In this document: positions 1 to 8,479 of the stretch, one piece after another
How the letters are laid out: each line of letters starts with the position of its first letter
How positions within the stretch are numbered: the first letter of the stretch is position 1
NCBI RefSeq assembly: GCF_030413595.1
Contig: NZ_CP129238.1
Span: forward strand, 2,046,001 to 2,110,000
Origin: Planococcus liqunii
Lineage (GTDB): Bacteria; Bacillota; Bacilli; Bacillales_A; Planococcaceae
Direction: 5' to 3'
Length of the DNA: 64,000 bases
The notes under the pieces: model-generated
Told to the model about the DNA's origin: nothing
Databases searched by the model: none
The model's input: only the letters and a program-made list of their open reading frames with translations
Translations under genes and position numbers: made by a program

Positions 1-77
1 TCCAGGTCGTGATTCGTCAGCCGCTTTTCTGGCACATAGGAACCGATGGCTGTAATTCTTGCTTTTGATAAATTCAT
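1..77 (-). CDS. FabH-like beta-ketoacyl-ACP synthase III, N-terminal fragment
   Basis: Only the first 25 codons lie in the window; the gene runs off the left edge. Reading the minus strand from the ATG at 77 gives MNLSKARITAIGSYVPEKR followed by LTNHDL. The pattern hydrophobic-G-x-Y-V-P-E-x-x-hTN-x-D-L is the characteristic N-terminus of KAS III (FabH) and related thiolases. The start is supported by AAAGGGG about eight bases upstream. KAS III enzymes condense acetyl-CoA or branched acyl-CoA with malonyl-ACP; close relatives act in PHA, alkene or HMG-CoA synthesis, so the exact role cannot be fixed from 25 residues. Confidence 0.7.
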   Translation of the reverse strand, partial: MNLSKARITAIGSYVPEKRLTNHDL

Positions 78-503
78 GAAGTTCGCCCCTTTGCTGGTAC
101 TCGCTTCATTTTAACATCAACTATTAGCATTAGGTACTAATTTGTACACTTTGTTTTTATTATACTCGGAATAATATTTTCCGCAGGCCATGAAAAGCTG
201 ATTCCAATCGATTTTACCTACCAAAAAATCCTTCATAAAAAATTATTATTTTCCGTGAAGGTCCTATTATTAGTTGCAGTTCTCCATTGGAAAACCGGTA
301 GGCCAGGGTGCCAAGCGGCGCTAGCTTTCCCTCGTTCGATGCACAGGGAAGTTCTAATGGGCGGCACATAAACTTCCGGGCATCATTTAGATCGATTACG
401 TCGTCCAGCAAATACTTCCCAGCTGCTTTATAAGGCGAACTGTCAAAAGCCAAGCATTCAAGCAAAATGACCGAAGGCCGCTTTTTCAACAAATATAATA
501 AGA

Positions 504-531
504 AGAGGCGCTCAAAGTTCGAGCAGCCTCT
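504..531 (-). terminator. Rho-independent terminator after the 64-aa gene
   Basis: A ten-pair stem with one bulge (AGAGGCGCTC at 504-513 with 521-531) and a 7-nt loop. It lies 38 bases after the stop codon at 569 and is followed on the minus strand by a T-rich stretch. It probably ends the operon of small genes before the FabH-like gene. Confidence 0.6.
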
Positions 532-568
532 CCTTAATGCTTAGCTAGTTGTAAATCCGGATTGAAAA

Positions 569-763
569 TTAAAGCTTCTTGCTTTCTACAAATTTTTCAA
601 TATCGATCAAGTCATCATACCAAACCGGATTTCCTGCACTGCTACCCGATTTTTCTTGAGCGCCTGTCTCCTCTTCAACCTCAGCCATGAGTGCTTGCTG
701 CGCTGCGGCAGAAAAGCAGGTTGGTTCTTTTTTAATGCCTTTTATGTAAAGGTCATTTTTCAT
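569..763 (-). CDS. small unrecognised protein, 64 aa
   Basis: Not recognised. The chosen start is ATG at 763 (MKNDLYIKGIKKEP...), which overlaps the stop of the preceding 51-aa gene by 11 bases (ATGAAAAATGA), typical of translational coupling. The longer reading frame from 796 would sit inside the upstream gene. The protein has an alanine/glutamate-rich middle and a WYDDLIDIEKFV segment near its C-terminus, with no signal peptide or membrane helix. It is the last gene before the 504-531 terminator. It could be a small granule- or complex-associated protein, but nothing shows this directly. Confidence 0.5.
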   Translation of the reverse strand: MKNDLYIKGIKKEPTCFSAAAQQALMAEVEEETGAQEKSGSSAGNPVWYDDLIDIEKFVESKKL

Positions 764-908
764 GACTTTCAGCCGGGTGGGTAGGTGTCTGCCCATCGGC
801 TTTTCCCAATTTATATTGCAGGTAGCCGTTGATAAACTCCTTGTACATTTCCAAGTACGTCTTTTTCGTGTTTTCCATTCTTGTTGCTTCTTTTAGCATT
901 GTATTCAT
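753..908 (-). CDS. small unrecognised helical protein, 51 aa
   Basis: Too short for automatic calling but well supported. ATG at 908 is preceded by AAGGAGG with nine bases of spacing, and the stop at 753 is coupled to the next gene. The sequence (MNTMLKEATRMENTKKTYLE, then MYKEFINGYLQYKLGK) is charged and likely one or two amphipathic helices. An ATG at 917 directly abuts the Shine-Dalgarno and is therefore unlikely. No family recognised. Confidence 0.5.
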   Translation of the reverse strand: MNTMLKEATRMENTKKTYLEMYKEFINGYLQYKLGKADGQTPTHPAESHEK

Positions 909-1018
909 CTGATTCATCCTCCTTGGGTTTGTTCAATATAATGAGTAACCTTAGTACCGGAAAAAAATGATAAGTGCTTGAGCCTTAAATGAAAAACCGG
1001 CTGCCGCTGCAAAATGCT

Positions 1019-1043
1019 GTTCTGGAAAATCTGCTTCCAGAAC
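1019..1043 (-). other. perfect 9-bp hairpin at a stop codon
   Basis: GTTCTGGAA (1019-1027) and TTCCAGAAC (1035-1043) flank a 7-nt loop and abut the stop codon of the 118-aa gene. The minus-strand tail is not U-rich, so it may be a weak terminator or a transcript-processing or stability hairpin between the genes of this small operon. Confidence 0.4.
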
Positions 1044-1400
1044 TTAAGTAATGAAATCTTCCCGAGTGAAATGCCGCGAGTAAGGGGTCACATAAAAAAG
1101 TTCTTTAGGACAGCTTTTCGACATTTGATAGAGATGATAAAAGACGTTTTGCGGCAGTTCATACCGCCGCACGCAGTTTGGCATGGCTTTTGCTTTTGGG
1201 GATGCGCGATCCAGCGGAACTTCGTCGATCTTCACCCAGACCGTCTCAACTTTTGGCTCTTCTTCTTTGTTAAGTAAAACTTCCCTCGTCAGGCGGGCAA
1301 AAAAAGTAATGACGGCTGAATCGTTTTCAATATGCACATCTTTGGATCTAAGAAAAAAATAGTTAACCGACTTATGAGGCCTTCGCTTCATCTGTTCCAT
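1044..1400 (-). CDS. hypothetical protein, 118 aa
   Basis: Not recognised. ATG at 1400 follows AGGAGG with nine bases of spacing, a strong signal. The protein is soluble, basic at the N-terminus (MEQMKRRPHKSVNYFF) and has the alternating pattern of a small beta-rich fold (DVHIENDSAVITFFARLTREVLL, VETVWVKIDEVPL). The preceding gene (1448) is 47 bases away on the same strand, so the two are probably co-transcribed with the two smaller genes downstream. Function unknown. Confidence 0.55.
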   Translation of the reverse strand: MEQMKRRPHKSVNYFFLRSKDVHIENDSAVITFFARLTREVLLNKEEEPKVETVWVKIDEVPLDRASPKAKAMPNCVRRYELPQNVFYHLYQMSKSCPKELFYVTPYSRHFTREDFIT

Positions 1401-1447
1401 TTAGTTTTTCCTCCTTGCCACAATCCATTCGTGTACACTGAAAATTA

Positions 1448-1855
1448 CTATTCCTTATCGGCTAAGGTACGCAGGGTCTCTGAAAGCCGTGCAGCAAAGA
1501 TTTCCGGGGCTTCCTGAGACATTAAGCGCACACAATACATGCCGCGTTCCAATGAGATTTTCTGCGAAAAGTTAGTCGGCATTAAAATCGGATTTCCGAT
1601 GAGCGACGCTGTAAATAATGGCAATTCTTCCGGAAGAAGAAACACTTCCGCTTTATTGGTTGCTTCTTCACATCCTGTTGATTGGACATTGACACTTAAA
1701 TCCAACGACCAGCAGACATGCACGTTAGAACTTTTCTGTTCCTTCACAATCCGCTTCTTTTTAAAAATTAACCCCTCAGGGCGAAGTTCTGCTTCTGCCT
1801 CGAGCAATTCTCCGACTTTCTCGGCAATTTCGACCAAAGAATTCATTTTTAACAT
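1448..1855 (-). CDS. hypothetical protein, 135 aa
   Basis: Not recognised. The frame is open to 1873, but GGAAGGG lies nine bases before the ATG at 1855 (MLKMNSLVEIAEKVGELLEA), so I place the start there. An amphipathic N-terminal helix is followed by a mixed sequence with two internal cysteines. It is the first gene of the small minus-strand operon 1855-569; its promoter must lie in the AT-rich gap upstream. Confidence 0.5.
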   Translation of the reverse strand: MLKMNSLVEIAEKVGELLEAEAELRPEGLIFKKKRIVKEQKSSNVHVCWSLDLSVNVQSTGCEEATNKAEVFLLPEELPLFTASLIGNPILMPTNFSQKISLERGMYCVRLMSQEAPEIFAARLSETLRTLADKE

Positions 1856-2607
1856 CCAGATCAACCCTTCCATTCTTAATTCTACAATTTATTTTGCTTC
1901 CGCTTTTAAATAGATGCATGAATGAATGTATAATTAACCACAGGCTAAATGATTCAATAAATAAATGATAATTTCGAAAAAATAATCAATATTTTTTGAC
2001 ATTTAACCTAAATTCATAAACTTATTGCTTAAAATTAACTGTTATTTAATAATCGAATAAGGTTTTTCGATACCTTAAGACTATATTACCCCACAAAATA
2101 TGTAAAGAGCTTTATAATATTCTTTTAATTCTGATACTTTAATCGCTTTTCTTGTATAACTTTAACTCATATAAAAGTCCTATGAATGGCGATTCATTAA
2201 ATAATGTTTATATTTATTTTTTATAAATATGCATTGTTGTCTATAAAAAATTCAATCTGATGAGCGTAAGGTATTTATCCGGCCTGCGCTTCAAACAATT
2301 GTTTAAGGTAAAATGCTTAATTTGTAATACTTTTAATGGAAAAATTCTTTTGCTATTTTAAGTTAATAACAGTTTGATAAGGATGTTATTTAGGTGATCA
2401 TTTTTTAAGCTCTATGCATTTTCTTTTTTTAGCCAATTGCTTTAAGATGCCTTCGGCAGAGTTTTTAAGTTTTCGTGAAATACAAAATTGGCGGCATAAA
2501 TTTCAGTATTTTTTTAGCAATCGAACATTTTTTCAGCCAATGAACCGGCTTCTTTTTTGTTTGCTTGCCTGAATTCGAATGCGTATAAATCCAATCGGCT
2601 CAAAAGA
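1856..2607. other. AT-rich intergenic gap
   Basis: About 750 bases without a convincing gene: no start with a ribosome binding site and no long open frame. It must contain the promoter of the 135-aa gene. I see no RNA gene, repeat or recognisable remnant in it. Confidence 0.5.
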
Positions 2608-2643
2608 AAAAAGCAGCGGCTCAATTAGAGTCCGCTGCTTTTT
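2608..2643 (-). terminator. strong terminator after the IDEAL-domain gene
   Basis: AAAAAGCAGCGG (2608-2619) pairs with CCGCTGCTTTTT (2632-2643) around a 12-nt loop. On the minus strand it is followed by TTTTTTCTTTTG, 23 bases after the stop codon at 2666. Confidence 0.8.
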
Positions 2644-2665
2644 CAAAATGGATGCTGCTATTTAT

Positions 2666-2992
2666 TTAATTGACCGATTGTTTCTTTCCATTCAATTCTG
2701 CTGAAAGCTCTTTAAACCATTCTTTGTCCCCGGTTGATAGGGCTAAATCGATCAGAAACTCCAATTGGCCGGCATCTTTCGTTTCGTTGTCCGGTATGCT
2801 TTCAACTTGTGTAAGTGACATCGGGATGGTCTTGCCGATCAATTCCTCGTTATCGCTCTCGGCTACTACCACGTATACCGCTTCTTGAAAAATATTCATC
2901 GAATCGATGAACCCGATAATCAGTTCACCGTGGCGGGATATGCCTTTCACCCAGTCACTGTTTTTTAAAATCGTTTTGTGATCATTCATCAT
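2666..2992 (-). CDS. IDEAL-domain protein, 108 aa
   Basis: The C-terminal segment QLEFLIDLALSTGDKEWF, followed by KELSAEL, matches the IDEAL domain, a short helical motif with a conserved I/LDxALxxGDKExF core found in many small Bacillales proteins of poorly known function. The N-terminal part (WVKGISRHGELIIGFIDSMN) is a small beta-rich region. The start at 2992 has GAAGGTG upstream; the frame continues to 3103 without a better signal. It is a monocistronic gene with its own terminator. The molecular role is not established. Confidence 0.7.
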   Translation of the reverse strand: MMNDHKTILKNSDWVKGISRHGELIIGFIDSMNIFQEAVYVVVAESDNEELIGKTIPMSLTQVESIPDNETKDAGQLEFLIDLALSTGDKEWFKELSAELNGKKQSVN

Positions 2993-3200
2993 AGGTATGC
3001 ACCTTCTTCTTTGAATTCTCCAGCTGGCTCCACCTTGCTCTGTAAGCATTGGATCTTGCTGCTTACTGATTAAAAGTCTACGCGCATAGTGAAGCGATAT
3101 CAATTTATATGCCTCGGCTTCGAGATAAGTCGTTTGAGGCCATAGTTCTGTCTCGCCTGAAAAGGAGTTAGTATATCTGATACCCTTCCCACAAAAGACA

Positions 3201-3245
3201 AAACGTTTTCCGGAATCTCACAGATGTGAATTCCGGAAAACGTTT
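3201..3245 (-). terminator. terminator at the end of catabolic module III
   Basis: A perfect 15-bp stem (AAACGTTTTCCGGAA at 3201-3215 with 3231-3245); its loop contains a further short inverted repeat (TCACA/TGTGA). It lies 31 bases after the stop at 3276 on the minus strand and is followed by TTTTGTCTTTTG. Confidence 0.8.
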
Positions 3246-3275
3246 GTACTCCTACATACATATTATAGAAGAAAC

Positions 3276-4796
3276 TCAAACTTTTGCGGTCAGCTCCGCC
3301 TTCACATAGTGTGCTGCCTGTTCTCCGGCAATTTTTCCAAATACGGCACCTGCCATCAAGCCGGCACCGCCCGGATAGTTGTCATAGAACAGTCCACCAG
3401 CCGCTTCCCCGGCCGCATACAGGCCATTGATCTTTTGGTACATCGTGTTTTGGACTTCTGCCCGTTCGTTGATCTTCAATCCGCCAAACGTGAAGGTGAT
3501 GCCGCAAGTTACAGCATAAGCTTCAAAAGGAGCAGTATCGATGCGGTTCGCCCAATTTGTTTTGGGGACATCAATTCCTTTTGTGCCTCGTCCATCTTTT
3601 TCATTTGGATTGAATGGCACAACATCATCAATCGCTTCATTATAACGAACCATTTCTTCAAGGAATTTTTCTTTATCGACGCCTTCCATTTTATCCGCCA
3701 GTTCCTCCAAAGAGTTCGCTTTTACTTTCGTCACTTGCTTGCCTTTATACTCTTCGCGCAGCAAGTGTGAGACTTTCCCATCAAAAACTTGCCAAGCAAA
3801 ATTATCTTTTTGCTCCAGAATCAAACGGCCGTATTTAGCATACGTATAATTGCGGAAATCGGCGCCTTCGTCCAGAAAGCGCTGTCCGTCAGAATTGACC
3901 AAAATGCCGAACGGATAGCTGAGCCGCTGGAATCCTTCCTGAAAGTCCGGGAGGTAACGGTCACCGGTCACCGCATGGGCCATCGACCAGTTGCCGGCAG
4001 ACAACGCGCCGATATCCAATGCCATTTGGATGCCTTCGCCGGTGTTGTAGCGGCTGCCGCGCGTATGGACCACATCCCATTTCGGCCCGAGGTATTTTGT
4101 ACGCATTTCAACATTGGCATGAAACCCGCCTGAAGCCATAACAACGGCTTTCGCCCGGATAGTCTTGCTGAGGCCTTTCTCTTTCACCCGGACGCCTTGG
4201 ATTCCCTCGTCACCGTGCAGCAATTCAATAGCCATCGTGCCGTATAAAATCCGGACACCTTGGCTGGACGCTTCGTTATGCAGCGCTTCGACTAACCCGT
4301 GGCCGCCGCCGACCGATTCCAGGATCATGCCGCCCCAAAACTTGAAAATGCCATTGATTTTAAATGCTTGCCGACCATAAATAGGAATGAATTGTATATG
4401 GTGCTTCGTCAGCCATTTCATCGTTTCAAAGCTTTCTCCTGTTAAAATGGAAGCCAGTTCCGGATCGGTCTTGTAATTGGTCATGCGGCAAAGGTCTTCG
4501 TAATACTGTTCTTCGCTATAGCTTCCGAAATCCGTCACCTTGAGGTCTTCTTCTGCCAAATCCGGGATGATTGCCTGGATGTCCGGGGTTCCGTTATACG
4601 CGAAACGAATGGAACCATGCGTATACGTCGTATTTCCGCCTCTTTCTTTTTCAGGCGACTTTTCAAGGACGATGACACGCGCGCCTTGCTCCTGTGCCGC
4701 AAGAGCTGCACACATCGCCGCGTTGCCGGCTCCTACAATCACAACATCCGCTTCGTATTGGTATTCCGTTTTTGACTCCATATCGCCACTTCCCAT
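3276..4796 (-). CDS. FAD-dependent desaturase/dehydrogenase, TcuA/KstD-like
   Basis: A 506-residue flavoprotein of the fumarate reductase / 3-ketosteroid dehydrogenase / tricarballylate dehydrogenase superfamily. It shows an N-terminal Rossmann motif (VVIVGAGNAAMCAALAA, then VIVLEK about residues 19-46), the RGGNT substrate-loop motif and the C-terminal FAD motif GLYAAGEAAGG plus a YPGGAGL segment. RGGNT resembles TcuA more than classical KstD. Enzymes of this group remove hydrogens beside a carbonyl or carboxylate. It is last in the operon 8135-3276, three bases after the hydrolase. ATG at 4781 is an alternative start with a slightly better GGGAAGTGG signal. Substrate unknown; by context probably an alicyclic ring intermediate. 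Confidence 0.8.
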   Translation of the reverse strand: MGSGDMESKTEYQYEADVVIVGAGNAAMCAALAAQEQGARVIVLEKSPEKERGGNTTYTHGSIRFAYNGTPDIQAIIPDLAEEDLKVTDFGSYSEEQYYEDLCRMTNYKTDPELASILTGESFETMKWLTKHHIQFIPIYGRQAFKINGIFKFWGGMILESVGGGHGLVEALHNEASSQGVRILYGTMAIELLHGDEGIQGVRVKEKGLSKTIRAKAVVMASGGFHANVEMRTKYLGPKWDVVHTRGSRYNTGEGIQMALDIGALSAGNWSMAHAVTGDRYLPDFQEGFQRLSYPFGILVNSDGQRFLDEGADFRNYTYAKYGRLILEQKDNFAWQVFDGKVSHLLREEYKGKQVTKVKANSLEELADKMEGVDKEKFLEEMVRYNEAIDDVVPFNPNEKDGRGTKGIDVPKTNWANRIDTAPFEAYAVTCGITFTFGGLKINERAEVQNTMYQKINGLYAAGEAAGGLFYDNYPGGAGLMAGAVFGKIAGEQAAHYVKAELTAKV

Positions 4797-4799
4797 TGC

Positions 4800-5651
4800 T
4801 TATATTTTCTTGTTAAAGAAGGCTTGGATCAGTTCATGGAAACTGTCTTTCTTCTCAAGCTGCGCCCAGTGTCCGCACTGGCCAAAGACATGCAGCTGGG
4901 CTTTTTTCAAATGCTGAGCCAAATAATAACTCGAATCGACCGAACATACTTTATCGTTCAGGCCGTGGACAAGCAGCACTTCGTTTTCGATGCGGTTCAG
5001 CGCCACAACCGGTACAGGAACTGCCGCTGTAGAGAAGATCGAATCGTTCGAACGGTGGACTTCGGGCTGCATCGCTGTTTGATAGCGGACATCCAGAATG
5101 CTGTCGATGACCGGCTGCATCGCTTTCTCATCGTAGACAAACCAGCCCATGATCTGCTTTAGTTTCTTTTTGGAAGGATTGTCATAAAACCCTTTTGCCC
5201 GGGCAAGTTCAAAACTGAGTTTCGTATTCGGCGTGCCTCCAGGCCCCATCAGCACGATTTGATCAAAACGTTCCGGATACTCAAGCAGCAATTCCAGCGC
5301 AATCGAACAGCCCAGTGAATTGCCGACCACATGCACTTTTTCAAGCTTCAAGTGGTCCAGCAGTTCGATCGTCTGGCTGATCCATTGATCCATCCATTCC
5401 TGGCGGTTTTTCAGCGGCTCGTCTGGATGGCTGCTTTTTCCGAAGCCGTACAGATCCGGTGCCAGGCATTGAAACTGTTCTCCCACTTCTTCGAGTGCCG
5501 GCTGCCAGTTGGCGAAAGCGGTCACTCCTGGACCGGAGCCGTGCAGGAACAGAATCGTTTGTTCGTTCTGTTCGCCGGAGCGGTTTAAGTATGTAGCAAA
5601 ATTTTCTGTCTGGACAATTTCCTGAGTTACTGCATTTGTTAATAAAGCCAT
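4800..5651 (-). CDS. meta-cleavage product C-C hydrolase (BphD/HsaD/MhpC type)
   Basis: A 283-residue alpha/beta hydrolase. The oxyanion-hole motif HGSGPG, nucleophile elbow GNSLG, acid segment HGLNDKV and catalytic His in GHWAQLE are all present in order. HGSGPG and GHWAQ are typical of the hydrolases that split the C-C bond of ring-cleavage products (2-hydroxy-6-oxo-dienoates) into a carboxylic acid and a 2-hydroxypenta-2,4-dienoate. ATG at 5651 is preceded by AAAGGGG. It lies downstream of an extradiol dioxygenase and a monooxygenase in module III, consistent with the third enzyme of that branch. A paralogue is at 24201-25058. Confidence 0.85.
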   Translation of the reverse strand: MALLTNAVTQEIVQTENFATYLNRSGEQNEQTILFLHGSGPGVTAFANWQPALEEVGEQFQCLAPDLYGFGKSSHPDEPLKNRQEWMDQWISQTIELLDHLKLEKVHVVGNSLGCSIALELLLEYPERFDQIVLMGPGGTPNTKLSFELARAKGFYDNPSKKKLKQIMGWFVYDEKAMQPVIDSILDVRYQTAMQPEVHRSNDSIFSTAAVPVPVVALNRIENEVLLVHGLNDKVCSVDSSYYLAQHLKKAQLHVFGQCGHWAQLEKKDSFHELIQAFFNKKI

Positions 5652-5704
5652 TATTTTTGCCCCTTTCTATCATCGAGATTAATGAAACTATAGAATTATT
5701 CTTT

Positions 5705-5860
5705 TATATTCCGCTTCGGACGCTTTGAGCGAGACGGAGCTGGAGAAGCTCTCTTAAAAAGAGAGAATCATTTGTATAATTTTTTTGATAACCGCTACTA
5801 TTGATATGACACAAAACAGTGGAGAAAACCAACAATTTTGTGGTAATTCCACTGTTATAA
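5705..5860. repeat. intergenic palindromic repeat, degenerate copy
   Basis: The 280-base gap inside module III shares landmarks with the larger element at 22578-22936: an ATATTCCGCTTCGG start, an AATCATTT block, and GATATG...CAAAACAGTGGAGA. It contains the inverted pair AACAGTGGA (5815-5823) / TCCACTGTT (5848-5856). An open frame across it (5704-5901) lacks coding features and I do not call it. Confidence 0.5.
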
Positions 5861-5930
5861 ATTTGTAGTTCATCTAATATCATTTTGTAAATTTCAAACA
5901 TTGAACCATCACTATGCTCATCCTATTTCT

Positions 5931-6884
5931 TCACAAGGCTTCAATCGTCTCTTTGACCAGCTCTTTGTTGGTAATGCTGTCTCCCCAGTACGTATTGCCG
6001 AAAGCGCGTTCACTTTCATGCCAATGAATCGGCTCCCAGTCCGGTTCGAAGATCAGATAGCTGCCTGTAAACAATTCCACGCGGCAGCCGCTGCCTGGAT
6101 CCGTCACGTATAAATACAGGGCTTGGGAAATGGAATGCTTGCCCGGACCGACAAAATCAAAATTGTTTTCCCGCAAGATGTCCGCTGCGCGCAGAATATC
6201 CTGTGAGTCGTCCAGCCAATACGAGATATGATGCAGCCGCGCTTTTGTCGGCGTCTCGGGACGCGACACCAGTGCCACGTCATGGACCAATTGCGTTACG
6301 CTCATCCAGCCGGCCAGTATATCTCCAGCATCGTTCGCTAAGAACTCGCGCATTTTAAATCCGAGTATGTTCTCCATAAAGGTATAGGTGTCAGACGAGT
6401 CCGCCGAAGTATGGAGATTGACATGATCCAACCGGCGGGGCGATACGCCTTTTGCCCAGGATTTATAGGTCTGGTTTTTCAGCACAGACCTGCGGTGTTC
6501 ATCCACCGGGGGCCGCTCCACATCGTAGTAAAGATGGAAAGTATGTCCGCTTGGCACTTGGAATGCAACGGAAGATCCGATGCCTGGAGTCGCCCAGGCT
6601 TCTACATTGTTAGCTGGAACGCCGTTAGCTTCGAGAAGTTCTTTAAATCCTTGGACGTCTTCTTCCTTCTTGGTCCGCCAGCCGATATGCTTTACATATC
6701 CGCGGTCGCCTTGTTCAATCGACAAAGTATGATGCTGGAAATCTCCCCAGGCCCGCAAATAATGGACGCCGTCTTTTTTTTCGGTCTCTTCCAGGCCGAT
6801 GACGTCTTTAAAAAATACGAGCGATTTTTCTAAATCTGCTGATACCAACGAAATATAGCCCAGTTTTGCAATTTCCGGTTTCAC
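5931..6884 (-). CDS. extradiol catechol 2,3-dioxygenase, type I (VOC fold)
   Basis: 317 residues with two vicinal-oxygen-chelate modules, the usual size of XylE/BphC-type enzymes. The metal ligands can be seen in the C-terminal half: His154 (RRLDHVN), His218/219 (LHHISYW) and Glu270 (CRVELF), with the family tyrosines in LYLYV and the DPGSG signature. It inserts O2 next to the diol of a catechol using Fe(II). The start is GTG at 6884, with AAGGAGG seven bases upstream. It follows the monooxygenase by 48 bases. It is closely similar to the 17136-18089 gene and more distant from 21551-22504. Confidence 0.9.
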   Translation of the reverse strand: MKPEIAKLGYISLVSADLEKSLVFFKDVIGLEETEKKDGVHYLRAWGDFQHHTLSIEQGDRGYVKHIGWRTKKEEDVQGFKELLEANGVPANNVEAWATPGIGSSVAFQVPSGHTFHLYYDVERPPVDEHRRSVLKNQTYKSWAKGVSPRRLDHVNLHTSADSSDTYTFMENILGFKMREFLANDAGDILAGWMSVTQLVHDVALVSRPETPTKARLHHISYWLDDSQDILRAADILRENNFDFVGPGKHSISQALYLYVTDPGSGCRVELFTGSYLIFEPDWEPIHWHESERAFGNTYWGDSITNKELVKETIEAL

Positions 6885-6932
6885 TGAAAAACCTCCTTCT
6901 GACTTCCCAATTTGTAAGCGCGTACATTTACG

Positions 6933-8135
6933 TTAATAGCGTACGGCGTTTGATTCGAGCCCCGACAATACCCGCCCATAGTTTTCAATGGTAATGATCG
7001 GCGATAGGGAGCGGTGGGAATGCAAAACGAGAAAGTCGAGCAGAATGCGCTGCATCGGATGGCCGTTATAGGCAAAGCCGGAGCCGCTTGCTGACATCAG
7101 CAAATCCATCGCTTCTTTCAGCAATTGGTTGGCATAGCCGATATCCGCTAAAGTTTTTACGCGTTCATGGCGCCCCATATATTCTTTTGCTTGGGCACTG
7201 GCATCCAAAGCGTCGGCCACTTTATAGAAGAAAATCTCAGCCGTTTCAATTTTCAATTCCGCTTCCGCAATAATGGCATGCGTGCTTGCCGCATCTTTGA
7301 CAAATTCAACGCCCATATGCGCCGCGCGTCGGTTTGGCAAACCTTGCTTGAAAAACTCCATTGCTGACCGAAGCATGCCCACTCCAGGCAATCCAAGCGA
7401 AAGAATCAATGCCGGGAAAAGCGCCGTATGGTACAGCGGAATGTTTCTTAAATGCGAGGATTCAAAATCGCCGTCAAGCGCTTTGACGAACGATGTACAG
7501 CGGTGGTCCGGAATAAAGACATTATGCATTTTCACGCTATTGCTGCCGGTGCCTTTTAGTCCCATGACGTTCCAGTCGTCCATGATTTCCATTTCGCTGA
7601 ACGGAAGTGTCATTAGTACCTGGTCGACCATTTTGCCTTCTTCGTTGATGATCGGCATGCCGAAATATCCCCAAGTGGCGTGCTGGGATCCCGAACAGAA
7701 CATCCAAAATCCTTCTTCGATCAAATAGCCCCCTTCCACTTTTTTGGCGATGCATTTACGTGGCTCGTAAACTCCGGCAAACAGCACATTGTCTTCATTT
7801 TCCCCGAAGATTTCTTCATGGGTCTGCTCGCTGAAGGATTCAGCTACCATCAATTCACGGATGGCACACAAAGCCACAATCCAGCCCGTTGATCCGCAGC
7901 CTTTTGAAATTTCAACAATCGCTTCGCTGTAAGTGCGCATATTTTGTTCCTGGCCGCCGTACTGCTTAGGGCGCAGCATTTTGAACAAGCCCAGCTCTTT
8001 CAATTCATTCATCGTCGCTTCAGGAATACGGCCAAGCGCGTCTGTTTCCGTTGCGCGTTCTCTTAATGAAGGTATCAGTGATTTTGCTGCTGCTACGACG
8101 TCTACTTTGCTTTCCTTTTGGATAACAGGATTCAT
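6933..8135 (-). CDS. flavin-dependent monooxygenase, oxygenase component (HsaA/HpaB-like)
   Basis: A 400-residue acyl-CoA-dehydrogenase-fold protein whose closest type is the group D two-component monooxygenases (HsaA, DszC, C2-HpaH) rather than acyl-CoA dehydrogenases. It has the DDWNVMGLKGTGSNSV flavin-contact stretch typical of the HsaA group, and RPKQYGGQE and MRTYSE near the N-terminus. These enzymes ortho-hydroxylate phenols with reduced flavin and O2. No reductase is adjacent; the only one in the window is at 21043-21519. First gene of module III; ATG follows GAGGAG with ten bases of spacing. A paralogue is at 22947-24140. Confidence 0.85.
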   Translation of the reverse strand: MNPVIQKESKVDVVAAAKSLIPSLRERATETDALGRIPEATMNELKELGLFKMLRPKQYGGQEQNMRTYSEAIVEISKGCGSTGWIVALCAIRELMVAESFSEQTHEEIFGENEDNVLFAGVYEPRKCIAKKVEGGYLIEEGFWMFCSGSQHATWGYFGMPIINEEGKMVDQVLMTLPFSEMEIMDDWNVMGLKGTGSNSVKMHNVFIPDHRCTSFVKALDGDFESSHLRNIPLYHTALFPALILSLGLPGVGMLRSAMEFFKQGLPNRRAAHMGVEFVKDAASTHAIIAEAELKIETAEIFFYKVADALDASAQAKEYMGRHERVKTLADIGYANQLLKEAMDLLMSASGSGFAYNGHPMQRILLDFLVLHSHRSLSPIITIENYGRVLSGLESNAVRY

Positions 8136-8282
8136 ATTGGGTCCACTCCTCTGATTCTTTTTCTTGCTACCCTTAATTTAAAGAAATTTCAGAATCATTT
8201 AAAGATGAAAAACCATTCGATTTCCTGCCTTTTTCCAATAAAAAATGTTAGTTTTTATCGAAAGAATCGTCTTTTTCATTTC

Positions 8283-8306
8283 TTTTCCGTTAATTCTTTT
8301 TGTTAA
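8283..8306 (-). promoter_or_regulatory. candidate activator site upstream of module III
   Basis: On the minus strand this reads TTAACAAAAA-GAA-TTAACGGAAAA, nearly the same as the site at 18210-18230 upstream of module II (CTAACAAAAA-CTAACGGAAAA). Both are 120-170 bases before the first gene of a catabolic operon. The adjacent 8246-8258 stretch carries another AAACTAACA. It may be the site of the XylR_N/PucR regulator at 8480; this is inference. Confidence 0.4.
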
Positions 8307-8412
8307 ATGCCGTTCCCTAATGAAATCAATGAAAAATTGCTTCCCTCTTCTAGGCATGGCTCATTCCACAAGTCCCTTACTGTCATTCGTTGTTCCCAAT
8401 AAAAATTGAAAA

Positions 8413-8454
8413 AAGGCTAACCCAAAAGTCTTTTTCGACTTTTGGGTTAGCCTT
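8413..8454 (-). terminator. terminator of the XylR_N/PucR regulator gene
   Basis: A perfect 18-bp stem (8413-8430 with 8437-8454) around TTTTTC. The minus-strand tail is TTTTTTCAATTTTT. It lies 25 bases after the stop codon at 8480. Confidence 0.9.
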
Positions 8455-8479
8455 AAATAGAGTTGCCATTTAAAAAGTT

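Noticed and set aside
214..492. 92-codon open frame on the minus strand starting TTG
   Set aside because: It has no ribosome binding site, begins directly after a terminator stem, and the product matches nothing I recognise; more likely an untranslated stretch before the FabH-like gene.
5704..5901. 65-codon minus-strand frame between dioxygenase and hydrolase
   Set aside because: It lies across a palindromic repeat, has no ribosome site and no protein-like composition.
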